Assembly (NCBI GenBank): GCA_002327305.1 | Contig: DCUZ01000043.1 | Coordinates: forward strand, 40,726-73,551 | Source: Holophagales bacterium UBA2201 | Lineage (GTDB): Bacteria > Acidobacteriota > Thermoanaerobaculia > UBA2201 | DNA length: 32,826 nt | Reading direction: 5' to 3' | Part shown: in pieces, positions 6,813-13,959 of the stretch | Layout of the letters: every line of letters begins with the position of its first letter | How positions within the stretch are numbered: the first letter of the stretch is position 1 | Program-made: the position numbers and the translations under genes | Notes under the pieces: generated by a model | The model's input: only the letters and a program-made list of their open reading frames with translations | Database searches by the model: none | What the model was told of the DNA's origin: nothing

Positions 6813-7849
6813 GGCCGCACCAGTTCCACGCCCAGGCCGGCGGGGCCCCCCAGGGGCTCCAGCACCAGGACGCGCCGGCGCTCCTCCCCCCTCAGCCACG
6901 CCGCCGCCAGCCCGAGGCGGCGGAGGAGGGAACAGCCGGCCGCCCAGCCGGCCGCGAGGTCGGAGCCCCACGGGTTGATGGTTTCGCACGCGATGGCGGG
7001 ATCGCCGGCGTTCCGGACGAACCCCGCGAAGACCGCCTCGTCCACCGCGGAGGGGGTCCCGGTGAAAAGGGCGTCGGGGCGGCCGGGATGTTCCATCTGC
7101 GTCAGCGCGAAGGCGGCGGCCCCGTCGGGCCACTCCTCGGGCGCGACCGCCGGGACGGTCTGGCCGATCTCCACCGGCGCGGGGAACGGGTGGCTCCCGA
7201 AAAGCGCTTCCCCCACGAGGAGGCACCCGCACGCTCCGCGGGCGAGCCAGGGGAGGTGGAAACGGGAAAGGTAATCCCAGGGGGCGGAAGAGAGGGCCGG
7301 CTCCATGCCCGCCCTCTCGGGGGAGCAGTCGGCCAGGGGGATGGCGTCCTCCGCCACGAGGCGCCACTCCTCCCGGGGAAGGAAAAAGGGCTGGAGAAGG
7401 TCGAAGTACTCCACCCGGCCGGTGAAGGCCCGGTGGCGGGCCAGGCCCTGAAGAAGGGTTTCGTCCAGCAACGCCCGCCCCACGCCCCGTGACTTGGCCC
7501 AGAGAAGCAATTCCCGGGGGGGGCGGTGGGAGGGGAGGGCCGGGGCGGTCTGGACGGCGGCCAGGAGGACGGCGCGGGACTTGCCGGCCCTCAACAGTTC
7601 CACCGCCTGCAGAAACTCCCGGGCGGCGCGGGCGGAGGTGCCGCCGCCGCTGTAGACGGGGAGCCGGTAGGGGAAGGCCTCCCGCGCCTCTCCGTCGTCC
7701 AGGCCCGTGAAGACCGCCTCGTCGAGGGCCTCCTCCGGGAGGCCGGCCCGGTTGAGGACCTCCTCGGCAATCAGGTGCCCCAGGGAGGGCCCGGGGATGT
7801 CGAAATCCACGAAGGGGGTCGAGAGGAAGGCGGTCAGGAAGACCTTCAC
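6809..7849 (-). CDS. Thiolase-fold protein lacking catalytic Cys and His
   Basis: A 346-residue protein (thiolases are about 390). The N-terminus KVFLTAFLSTPFVDF and NRAGLPEEALDEAVFTG match the opening of thiolases (SAVRTPFGKF...AGLxPexVDEVIFG). Where the nucleophile Cys lies in NRxCGSGLQA, this protein reads PVYSGGGTSARAA. The NxNGGAIALGHPLG motif reads INPWGSDLAAGWAAG, with Trp replacing His, and the last CxG motif reads LEPLGGPAG. All three catalytic positions are therefore gone, while the flanking fold signatures (ELLRAGKSRAVLLAAVQ, VDEAVFAGF) remain. The GTG at 7849 overlaps the acyl-CoA synthetase stop (GTGA). It may be a structural partner of the FadB-like protein, a lyase with other chemistry, or an acyl-binding protein; I cannot choose among these. 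Confidence 0.7.
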   Translation of the reverse strand: MKVFLTAFLSTPFVDFDIPGPSLGHLIAEEVLNRAGLPEEALDEAVFTGLDDGEAREAFPYRLPVYSGGGTSARAAREFLQAVELLRAGKSRAVLLAAVQTAPALPSHRPPRELLLWAKSRGVGRALLDETLLQGLARHRAFTGRVEYFDLLQPFFLPREEWRLVAEDAIPLADCSPERAGMEPALSSAPWDYLSRFHLPWLARGACGCLLVGEALFGSHPFPAPVEIGQTVPAVAPEEWPDGAAAFALTQMEHPGRPDALFTGTPSAVDEAVFAGFVRNAGDPAIACETINPWGSDLAAGWAAGCSLLRRLGLAAAWLRGEERRRVLVLEPLGGPAGLGVELVRP

Positions 7850-9642
7850 GGGACCTCCTCGGGACCGTACAGGGAGTGGATGACCGGGGCGAAGTGGCGG
7901 GCGACGTTCGCGCGGCGCACCTTCAGCGTCGGCGTCAGGTGACCCGCTTCGATGGAGAGGTCGCGGGGAAGGAGGGCGAACTTCTTGGGCCGCTCGTAGG
8001 GGGTGAAGGCGGCGCACGCCTCCTCGACGAGGGAGGCGTAGTGGGCCCGCACCTCCGGATGGTCCCCCCATCCGTCCGGCCCCGCCGGACCCAGGCCGCG
8101 GTCGGAGGCCCAACGGTCCAGCCAGGCGAAATCGGGGACCAGGAGGACCACGGGATAGGGGCGCCGGTCGCCGATCATCACCGCGTGCTGGATGCCGGGG
8201 AGGGTCTTGAGGCGGTTCTCGATGGGCTGGGGGGCGATGTTCTTTCCGCCGGCGGTGACGATGATGTCCTTCTTGCGGTCGGTGATGAACAGGTAGCCGT
8301 CCGCGTCGAGCCGGCCGACGTCCCCCGTCTTGAAGAAGCCGTCGGGGTCGAAGGCCTCGCGGGTGGCCTCGGCGTCCTCGTAATAGCCCCCGAAGACGCC
8401 GGGGCCCTTGACCAGGATCTCGCCGTCGTCGGCCAGTTTCACCGTCACCCCCGGGAGGACGGGCCCCACCGAGCCGATCCGGCGCCGGCCGGGGCAGTTG
8501 GCCGCCACGACGGGGGAGGTCTCGGTCAGCCCATACCCTTCGTAGATGTCCACTCCGGCGCCGATGAAGAACTCGGCGAGGCGGGGGGAGAGGGGCGCCC
8601 CCCCGGCGACGCAGAACCGCAGGCGCCCCCCGAGGCCGGCCAGGAGCTTCTTGAAGACCACGGCCCGGGCCAGGGCGTAGCGGGGCCGGAAACAGGGGTG
8701 GAGGGGCCTCCCCTCCACCCGTCGGGTGGATGCGGCCTTGGCCGTGGCCTCCGCCCAGCGGAGGATGGCGCGCTTGAGGGGGGAGTTCTTGGCCGCCTCC
8801 TGGACCTTGGCGAAGGTCTTCTCGTAGAGGCGCGGGACGGCCGTGAAGACCGTCGGACGCACCTGGCGCAGGTCCTGGGGGATGGTCTCCATGGAGCGGC
8901 CGTAGGCGATGGTGCAGCCGGCGTAAAAGAAGGCGTAGTTGACCATCCGCTCCAGGATGTGGGAGAGGGGGAGGAAGGAGAGGATGGTGTCGTCCTCGCA
9001 CATGTCGAACACCGAAAGGGCGGCCGTGGCGTTGGAGACGATGTTGCCGTGGGTCAGCATCACCCCTTTGGGAAGGCCGGTGGTGCCCGAAGTGTAGATG
9101 AGGGTGGCCAGGTCCTCCGGACCGGCCCGGCGGGCGACGGCCTCGAAGTCGTCGCCGTGCTCCTCCGCGAAGGCGCGGCCCTTTTGGCGCAGGGCCTCCC
9201 AGGCGAGGGCGCGGCCGTCTTCGTCGTCCAGCAGTACAAGGTGGCGCAGGTCCGGGAGGTTCCCCTGACCTCGACAGGCGATGACCTTCTCCAACTGGGC
9301 GGCGTTGGAGGCGGCGATGGCCCAGGCGTGGGAGCGTTTCAGGAGGTCGCAGACGGCGTCCGAGGGGTAGGTGATGTAGATGGGGACGGTGACCCCCCCG
9401 GCGGCCAGGACGGCGTAGTCGGCGGCGGTCCATTTCCAGGAGTTCTCCGCCAGGATGGCCACCTTCGCCCCCCGCTCCATCCCGAGGGCGCGGAGGCCGA
9501 AGGAGACCTCCCTCACGGCGTCGGAATATCCGGCATGGCTCATGGGGCGGTAGGTCTCCCCGTCGGGATAGAGAATGGCCTCCCGCTTGCCGCGGGCGCA
9601 GGCGGCGAGGAACAACTCGTTGAGCGTGGCGACGGCGGTCAC
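7846..9642 (-). CDS. Long-chain acyl-CoA synthetase (AMP-forming)
   Basis: A 598-residue ANL-superfamily ligase that activates a fatty acid to acyl-AMP and then to acyl-CoA. The P-loop motif YTSGTTGLPKGVMLTHGN is intact, as are SFLPLSHILER, YEGYGLTETSP, GYYEDAEATREAFDPDGFFKTGDVG and the C-terminal ITDRKKDIIVTAGGKNIAP hinge and catalytic-lysine region. Its resemblance is to bacterial long-chain FACS (FadD15/AAE type) rather than to acetyl-CoA synthetase. The start is a GTG at 9642 overlapping the TGA of the PPC gene (GTGA). It is the one member of this operon whose catalytic motifs all look complete, so it would supply acyl-CoA to the thiolase-like and FadB-like proteins. Confidence 0.93.
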   Translation of the reverse strand: MTAVATLNELFLAACARGKREAILYPDGETYRPMSHAGYSDAVREVSFGLRALGMERGAKVAILAENSWKWTAADYAVLAAGGVTVPIYITYPSDAVCDLLKRSHAWAIAASNAAQLEKVIACRGQGNLPDLRHLVLLDDEDGRALAWEALRQKGRAFAEEHGDDFEAVARRAGPEDLATLIYTSGTTGLPKGVMLTHGNIVSNATAALSVFDMCEDDTILSFLPLSHILERMVNYAFFYAGCTIAYGRSMETIPQDLRQVRPTVFTAVPRLYEKTFAKVQEAAKNSPLKRAILRWAEATAKAASTRRVEGRPLHPCFRPRYALARAVVFKKLLAGLGGRLRFCVAGGAPLSPRLAEFFIGAGVDIYEGYGLTETSPVVAANCPGRRRIGSVGPVLPGVTVKLADDGEILVKGPGVFGGYYEDAEATREAFDPDGFFKTGDVGRLDADGYLFITDRKKDIIVTAGGKNIAPQPIENRLKTLPGIQHAVMIGDRRPYPVVLLVPDFAWLDRWASDRGLGPAGPDGWGDHPEVRAHYASLVEEACAAFTPYERPKKFALLPRDLSIEAGHLTPTLKVRRANVARHFAPVIHSLYGPEEVP

Positions 9643-10082
9643 GGGGCCTCCAGGGGGACGTCGGGCAGGTCCAGGAGGGAAAAGGGCTCCACGGGGTCCT
9701 TCGCCCGTTGAAGGAGCAGACGGCTTGGGAGGACATAGATTTCCCCGGTGGCGGTGACCGTTCCCCTGAAGAGGTGGCCCCCGAAGGCCCGCCCTTCACG
9801 GTCGGAGACCACGGCATGGAGGTGGATGTAGGGTTTGCCCTCGAGGCGGGCGATGCCGCCGGAGAGGGAAAGGATCTCCACCGGGCCGGGATGGTCCCGC
9901 CGCAGATAATCCCGGGAAGATTCGTCGTAGTAGCCCAGGGTGGCGTCCCGCATGGCTCCCAGGCCGGAGATCTGCCCGCCCTCCAGGCCGGTGGCGCGGG
10001 CCCAGGCGGACAGCGAGGCGATGATCTCCTCGCCCCGCATCAGCCTCAGGATCCAGAAGGGGTCCGCGAAGGCGGCTCGCAT
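9639..10082 (-). CDS. PPC (DUF296) domain protein
   Basis: A 147-residue single-domain protein of the PPC/DUF296 family, which also occurs in plant AT-hook proteins and as stand-alone trimers in prokaryotes. Visible signatures are FWILRLMRGEEIIASL at the start, GGQISGLGAMRDATLGYYD, and the closing PYIHLHAVVSDREGRAFGGHLFRGTVTATGEIYV with its conserved His residues. Its biochemical role is not established. The ATG at 10082 is chosen over the one at 10115 because TATAAT lies exactly 6 nt upstream; the farther ATG would precede the transcript. It is the first gene of the acyl-CoA operon, and its -10 hexamer overlaps the TAA stop of the serine hydrolase gene. Confidence 0.88.
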   Translation of the reverse strand: MRAAFADPFWILRLMRGEEIIASLSAWARATGLEGGQISGLGAMRDATLGYYDESSRDYLRRDHPGPVEILSLSGGIARLEGKPYIHLHAVVSDREGRAFGGHLFRGTVTATGEIYVLPSRLLLQRAKDPVEPFSLLDLPDVPLEAP

Positions 10083-10088
10083 GCGGAC

Positions 10089-10094
10089 ATTATA
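10089..10094 (-). promoter_or_regulatory. -10 element of the PPC/acyl-CoA operon (leaderless geometry)
   Basis: TATAAT (10094-10089), then GTCCGC, then the ATG at 10082. It is embedded in the end of the upstream coding sequence. The -35 region is poor; TTCCAT at 19 bp is the best candidate. Confidence 0.65.
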
Positions 10095-11112
10095 CAGAAT
10101 TCGGGGCTTCCGCATGGAAGCGCTTGCGGAGTTCGAAGAGGTCGGGCGGGTTCTCCCGGTGGAGCCGGTTGGTCAGGAGGACCGAGATGGCGTCCTCCTT
10201 CAGGTGGAGGCAGACGCTCGTGCCGGTGAACCCGGTGTGGCCCAGCGCCCCATCGGGAAAGCACGTGCCTGCCCCTCCGGCCTTCCATCCGTTCCAGAAG
10301 GAGCCCGGCGCGAGAGGGTGACCGGGGAGGTCCCAGGCCTGTTCGGCCAGGCGGAATACCGCGCGGGCCGTGGCGAAAAGGCCGGCATTGCCGGCGGCCC
10401 CGCCGAGGAAGCGGGCGTTGCCGTCGTGGACCTCGCCCCGGATGGGGGAGGGGCGCTCTTCGGCCGCGCCGCCCGCCATTTCCCGCTCGATGCGGTTTCC
10501 CAGTTCGGTGGCCGCGACCCTCTCGAGCGGCACCTGGCCGGCGAAGGGGAAGAACGCCTCCCCTTCCAGATTCAATGGGCGCAGGAGATACTCGAGGGCC
10601 AGATCGGGAAGCGTCCGGCCGGTTTGCAGTTCCAGCCATCGTCCCAGCAGGATGAAGCCCGGGCAGGAGTATTCCGTCGCGCTCCCCGGCGGGGCGGTCT
10701 GGCGGCCCGGGAGGAGGCACAGGGCCTGTTCCCGGTCCGAAGCCAGCCCGTAGACCGGGAGCCAGCGCGGCATCCCGGCGGCGTGGACCAGGGCTTGCGC
10801 CACGGTGGGGGTCCCGAGGGGGTAGGGGGTATGCGGGGGGGGGAATTGCAGGGGCTCGTCGGCGGGGACGCCGAGGGCCCGGACCAGGGCGGCGGTGACG
10901 AGGGGCTTGGTCAGGGAGGCGCAGTCGAAGAGGGTCCCGCTTCGAACTGGACACCCATCGGAGACGGAGGAGACCCCGACGAAGGTGAGGTCCGGGATCC
11001 GGCCCCTCTGACCGGCGGCCGCGGCGCACCCGGAGGCCCAGCGGGGGCACTCCGGATCAAGCCATCCCTTGTTTGGGGGGGTAAGGGGTGTCAAAATAAA
11101 CCGACCCCGCAC
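10090..11112 (-). CDS. Serine hydrolase of the beta-lactamase (class C / PBP4*) family
   Basis: The frame encodes up to 340 residues of the class C beta-lactamase/esterase fold. The nucleophile motif is present as CASLTKPLVT (SxxK). The second motif YxN appears as YSC, with Asn replaced by Cys, and the third, KTG-like, as HTGFTG. Such proteins include peptidases and esterases, so beta-lactam hydrolysis is not implied. No signal peptide is visible. The start is uncertain: the GTG at 11112 lies inside the terminator hairpin of the upstream RiPP operon, and a TTG at 11094 just after it is the other in-frame choice. A TTGACA at 11094-11089 has no matching -10. Transcription may come from terminator read-through. 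Confidence 0.8.
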   Translation of the reverse strand: MRGRFILTPLTPPNKGWLDPECPRWASGCAAAAGQRGRIPDLTFVGVSSVSDGCPVRSGTLFDCASLTKPLVTAALVRALGVPADEPLQFPPPHTPYPLGTPTVAQALVHAAGMPRWLPVYGLASDREQALCLLPGRQTAPPGSATEYSCPGFILLGRWLELQTGRTLPDLALEYLLRPLNLEGEAFFPFAGQVPLERVAATELGNRIEREMAGGAAEERPSPIRGEVHDGNARFLGGAAGNAGLFATARAVFRLAEQAWDLPGHPLAPGSFWNGWKAGGAGTCFPDGALGHTGFTGTSVCLHLKEDAISVLLTNRLHRENPPDLFELRKRFHAEAPNSV

Positions 11113-11122
11113 GCGGGGTCGG
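11091..11122 (-). terminator. Rho-independent terminator of the RiPP operon
   Basis: On the minus strand CCGACCCCGC-GT-GCGGGGTCGG (11122-11101) forms a very stable GC-rich hairpin followed by TTTATTTT. It lies 73 nt after the precursor stop codon. Confidence 0.85.
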
Positions 11123-11195
11123 GATGGTCCTTGTAATCAAAATTGAATATCGCCCGGAGGGGATATCCAGAGGTGGTGACGATCCGGAGACGATC

Positions 11196-11333
11196 CTATG
11201 AAGCGATGAGGGTGGCGCACCCGGGAGTGGGGTCGCTGGATGAAGTCTTCCCCCCCGTGCAGGTGCCGGCGATGGCTTCCAATTTGATGTTCTCGACGAC
11301 GGCGGGCTTCTCGTAAAACTTTCTCTGATCCAT
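11196..11333 (-). CDS. RiPP precursor peptide (45 residues)
   Basis: A short frame translated from the ATG at 11333 to TAG at 11198-11196. The leader is MDQRKFYEKPAVVENIKLEA; it contains YEKP, the YxxP type of motif seen in leaders bound by PqqD-like RRE domains. IAG then precedes a core-like end with Cys25 and Cys39, a TCTGGKTSSS stretch, DPTPGC and ATLIAS. The Gly/Ser/Thr-rich core with two Cys is typical of radical SAM-modified peptides (sulfur-to-carbon or cyclophane-type links). It follows the radical SAM gene with a full Shine-Dalgarno (TAAGGAG, 11346-11340), 6 nt from the ATG, and is closed by a terminator. Cleavage after AG is a guess. The coding call rests on position, SD, leader motif and terminator. 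Confidence 0.82.
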   Translation of the reverse strand: MDQRKFYEKPAVVENIKLEAIAGTCTGGKTSSSDPTPGCATLIAS

Positions 11334-11339
11334 TCTTGA

Positions 11340-11346
11340 CTCCTTA
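11340..11346 (-). promoter_or_regulatory. Strong Shine-Dalgarno of the precursor gene
   Basis: TAAGGAG, in which TAA is also the stop codon of the radical SAM gene, lies 6 nt before the precursor ATG. Most other genes here have no SD, so this one implies high translation of the peptide. Confidence 0.8.
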
Positions 11347-12393
11347 ATGGGTTGTCTTCTTGGTGCTTTGGTGAAGCGAAGCCAGAATAACAGAGTCAGG
11401 ATAGATTGTCAAGGGGTTTCCGTATTGAAGGCAGGCCCTCCCCGGACAGAACATCTCCCCTTCCAGAACGGGGTTCAAACGCTTCCGGGCGCCCGCCTCC
11501 CGGTTCAGTTCCGCCACATGCAGGGCGGCGGGGCCCAGCCACACTTTCCGCACGCTCTGCCGCCGCAGATCGCCCAGCGGAGAGCGCCAGGCCACGCATC
11601 CGTAAGCGACCCCGAAGGGGTCCACCATCAGGTTGGAGAGGCCCGCCCCGCAGGCGAAGGGGGTGTCCAACTCCCGGCCCATCCGATCGGTCTCCTCTTC
11701 CCCTCCGAAGGTGGGCTCGGAGGGGGAGGGGTCCCGGTGGAGGCGGGCAAAGAGCCGCCGCAGTCCCTCCCGGGAGGCCATCAGTCCCGTGGGGGCGAGG
11801 TCTCCCGTGTCCCTGGGGCTGATCTCCGGCATGACGTCCAATTTAATATCGAGGGAGGAGGCGAGGTCGAAAAGGGCATCCAGTTCCGCCTCATTCCGGC
11901 GGGTCAGGGGGAGTTTGAACCGGATGCGGATGCCGGCCTCCTGGAGCATCGCGACGGTCCGCAGAAGGCGCCCATGGGATCCCGGGACGCCGGTGACCGC
12001 GTCGTGGACCGCCGGCGTGGCGCCGTGGATGGAGAGGTCCACGTTGTAGGGCTGGACCTCGTCCTTCAGCCGCCGGATGAGGGCCCGGTCGAAGCCGTGG
12101 CCGTTGGATTTGACCCGGACCGAAAAGCCCGCTCCGTTCGCGACGGCGCCGATGGCGAAGAAATCGGGGTGGAGGGTGGGTTCCCCCCCCGTGAGGGTCA
12201 GGAACAGCGCTCCCTCGGCCCGGGCCTCCCCCAGGATCCGGCGGTAATCCTCCAGGGAAAGGTGTTCGCCCTGCTTCTCCTTTTCGTTGTAGCAGAAATC
12301 GCACCGGAGGTCGCACGCGTAGGTGATCTCCAGCATGAGGGAGAGGAGTCGGCGGTTCTCCCAACAGCGGGCATAGAACTCGGTCAGTTTCAT
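11344..12393 (-). CDS. Radical SAM peptide-modifying enzyme with SPASM-like C-terminus
   Basis: A 349-residue radical SAM enzyme. The 4Fe-4S motif is CDLRCDFC (C27, C31, C34), followed by TGGEPT (67-72), the SAM-binding GGE motif. The C-terminal part carries further Cys in FACGAGLSN, AYGCVAW and MFCPGRACLQYG, with MVDPFGVAYGC of SPASM type; these would hold one or more auxiliary clusters. By genomic context (RRE before it, precursor after it) it should form carbon-centred crosslinks on the 45-residue peptide. The link type cannot be read from sequence. The ATG at 12393 overlaps the PqqD-like stop (ATGA). The annotation of the fold is firm; the substrate is inferred from adjacency. Confidence 0.93.
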   Translation of the reverse strand: MKLTEFYARCWENRRLLSLMLEITYACDLRCDFCYNEKEKQGEHLSLEDYRRILGEARAEGALFLTLTGGEPTLHPDFFAIGAVANGAGFSVRVKSNGHGFDRALIRRLKDEVQPYNVDLSIHGATPAVHDAVTGVPGSHGRLLRTVAMLQEAGIRIRFKLPLTRRNEAELDALFDLASSLDIKLDVMPEISPRDTGDLAPTGLMASREGLRRLFARLHRDPSPSEPTFGGEEETDRMGRELDTPFACGAGLSNLMVDPFGVAYGCVAWRSPLGDLRRQSVRKVWLGPAALHVAELNREAGARKRLNPVLEGEMFCPGRACLQYGNPLTIYPDSVILASLHQSTKKTTH

Positions 12394-12656
12394 CCTGGAG
12401 AGACTATCTCTTGGTTGTACAGTTCTTCGAGGAAAGCCTTCGCGTCGCGCTCCGCATCAGCCCGCTCCACCTGGAACTCCTCAACCACCCGCTCCACCAC
12501 CTGCTCGACGGTCCGTGTTCCGTCGAGGAGATCCAGGATGAACCCCCCGACGGGATTGAGGGTCTTCAACTCCCCGCGGCTGTGGTGGACCACGAGGGCG
12601 CCCTCGGGGACGATGGAGTAGCGGACATCGGCGTGACGCTTCGGTCTGGCGTTCAT
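12390..12656 (-). CDS. PqqD-like RiPP recognition element (RRE)
   Basis: An 88-residue PqqD-family protein. Family signatures are ALVVHHSRGELKTLNPVGGFILDLLDGTRTVEQVVERVVEEF and the end AKAFLEELYNQEIV, matching the winged-helix RRE that binds RiPP leaders and delivers them to a radical SAM enzyme. The start is taken at the ATG at 12656, which overlaps the TGA of the HPrK-like gene by 4 nt (ATGA), as at other junctions of this operon; an ATG at 12671 would add only five residues. It likely contacts the YEKP segment of the precursor, which is inference. Confidence 0.92.
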   Translation of the reverse strand: MNARPKRHADVRYSIVPEGALVVHHSRGELKTLNPVGGFILDLLDGTRTVEQVVERVVEEFQVERADAERDAKAFLEELYNQEIVSPG

Positions 12657-13567
12657 CGGGATAGCAGCCATGGGACGAGCTCCTTGTCTTTCTTGAAATG
12701 GAGGGCCCGGATGGGCACCGACCGGTCGAGGTCCCCCAATAAAGTGAAAATACCCGGGGCCAACCCCGGTATTCCATTGACGACGACCAGATTGGAATAG
12801 ATGTAGGCCATCCTGGAGGCCGCCGTCGGTTCGCCGATGAAATTCTCACGGTCCTGAAACAGAAAATACAGGGCGCGGATGGAATGGCGCCCCGGGAGGA
12901 CCCGCTTGACCTCGCTCAGGAAGGGGGACGCCTGCACCTCCCACCGGCCCTTGCGGCGGCAGAGGATGTTGAGGTCATCCGAAAGGACCGGATGCCCGGC
13001 CTCCTGAAACATCAATGCCGAGGTGGACTTGCCCGCTCCGGAGTGGCCCACGAAGACATACGCTCCGGACGGCGTCACCACCGCGGAGGAGTGGAGAAGG
13101 AACGCCTCGTCCCCGACGAGGTAGGCGGAGGAGAGGATCCGCAGGAGGTTCTCCACCTCGCCCGGGATGTGCGCGTCCGGTCCCGGCGCCAGGGCGGCGA
13201 CGGCACGGCCGGAGGCCAGGTGGAGACGGGCGGCGGCGTAATAGGCATAGAAGCCGAGATGTTCCCCCTGCTCGACGAAATCGATCCGGTACTCCTCCGG
13301 GGTCGAGCGCCGGGCCTTGAATTGCGGCTTGGGGGAGGGGTGCACCAGGACCGGATGGACGCGCGTTTCCGGGGATTCCTTGTCCTGCAGGGCCAGACGG
13401 GCCCGCACCCGCTCGCCCAGGACCGGGGGGATGTTGAGGTCCAGCCGCAGGTCCAGGACATGAAAGGGGAAGGGAGGGTGGTCGAACGGGGGGGGGAGGG
13501 AATCCCAGAACCCGGCGGGGATCCCCTCGGGGCCGTTCAGGGGAGGGGCAAAGGACTCAGCGATCAC
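12653..13567 (-). CDS. HPr kinase-like ATPase (HprK fold) of a RiPP cassette
   Basis: A 304-residue protein whose C-terminal half is an HPr serine kinase-like P-loop domain: LLHSSAVV (158-164), Walker A GHSGAGKST (174-182) and LSDDLNIL with the Asp pair at 197-198. The N-terminal ~140 residues look like the variable domain of this family. Homologues tailor lasso peptides by phosphorylation (paeninodin-type kinase) or occur in PqqD/S26 cassettes without a proven role. The phosphoacceptor could be one of the Ser/Thr residues of the peptide core; this is inference. The GTG at 13567 overlaps the end of the S26 gene by 11 nt; the longer frame to 13708 duplicates S26 coding DNA and is rejected. Confidence 0.85.
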   Translation of the reverse strand: MIAESFAPPLNGPEGIPAGFWDSLPPPFDHPPFPFHVLDLRLDLNIPPVLGERVRARLALQDKESPETRVHPVLVHPSPKPQFKARRSTPEEYRIDFVEQGEHLGFYAYYAAARLHLASGRAVAALAPGPDAHIPGEVENLLRILSSAYLVGDEAFLLHSSAVVTPSGAYVFVGHSGAGKSTSALMFQEAGHPVLSDDLNILCRRKGRWEVQASPFLSEVKRVLPGRHSIRALYFLFQDRENFIGEPTAASRMAYIYSNLVVVNGIPGLAPGIFTLLGDLDRSVPIRALHFKKDKELVPWLLSR

Positions 13568-13922
13568 GCAGAACCCTCCCCAGGCTCCGCATCCAGCGGA
13601 GGAAGTTGTCCATCCCGCCCAGAGGGCGCTCCCCATCGCCCCCCCGGCGGGCGACGACGCGGCCCACGATCCTGCCCCCTTCCACGGGGGGGTCCATCTT
13701 GGGGACATTGTCCCCCTTGAAGTAGAACCGCCACCCCCCCGGGGCGGGCTTGAACCCCAGGAGGCGATGGACCCACACCTGCCCGTGGGGGTCGGCGTAG
13801 ACCAGCACCTGCCCGGGCCAGTAGATCCGCGCCGCGCGGACCCGGACCTCGTCCCCGTCGTTCAGGACGGGGAGCATGCTGGTTCCCCGTACGGGGACAT
13901 AGAGGTCGGGAGGGCGCGGCAT
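13557..13922 (-). CDS. S24/S26-family (signal peptidase-like) protein
   Basis: A 121-residue compact protein with the signal-peptidase/LexA core: VRGTSMLPVLNDGDEVRV contains the nucleophile Ser of the GxSM motif, and VWVHRLLG places a His where bacterial type I signal peptidases have Lys. That is the Ser-His arrangement of the ER/SipW type. FYFKGDN follows as the third conserved box. No N-terminal membrane anchor is visible. Such proteins accompany PqqD and HprK-like genes in RiPP cassettes and may remove the leader. The ATG at 13922 lies 8 nt after a TATACT -10 element, so this gene probably opens the RiPP operon. Confidence 0.82.
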   Translation of the reverse strand: MPRPPDLYVPVRGTSMLPVLNDGDEVRVRAARIYWPGQVLVYADPHGQVWVHRLLGFKPAPGGWRFYFKGDNVPKMDPPVEGGRIVGRVVARRGGDGERPLGGMDNFLRWMRSLGRVLRDR

Positions 13923-13930
13923 GGCTGCAT

Positions 13931-13959
13931 AGTATACCCGCTGAGGCCTTACCGCACAA
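13931..13959 (-). promoter_or_regulatory. Promoter of the RiPP operon
   Basis: TTGTGC (13959-13954), a 17-bp spacer and TATACT (13936-13931), 8 nt before the S26 ATG. It overlaps the last codons of the 860-residue gene, so the RiPP genes can be expressed independently of it. Confidence 0.6.

Noticed and set aside
11089..11094. TTGACA as -35 of the serine hydrolase promoter
   Set aside because: No -10-like hexamer occurs 16-19 bp downstream, and it lies in the T-rich tail of the RiPP terminator.
10090..11112. Serine hydrolase as part of the RiPP locus
   Set aside because: A strong terminator separates it from the precursor; linkage cannot be supported without comparative data.
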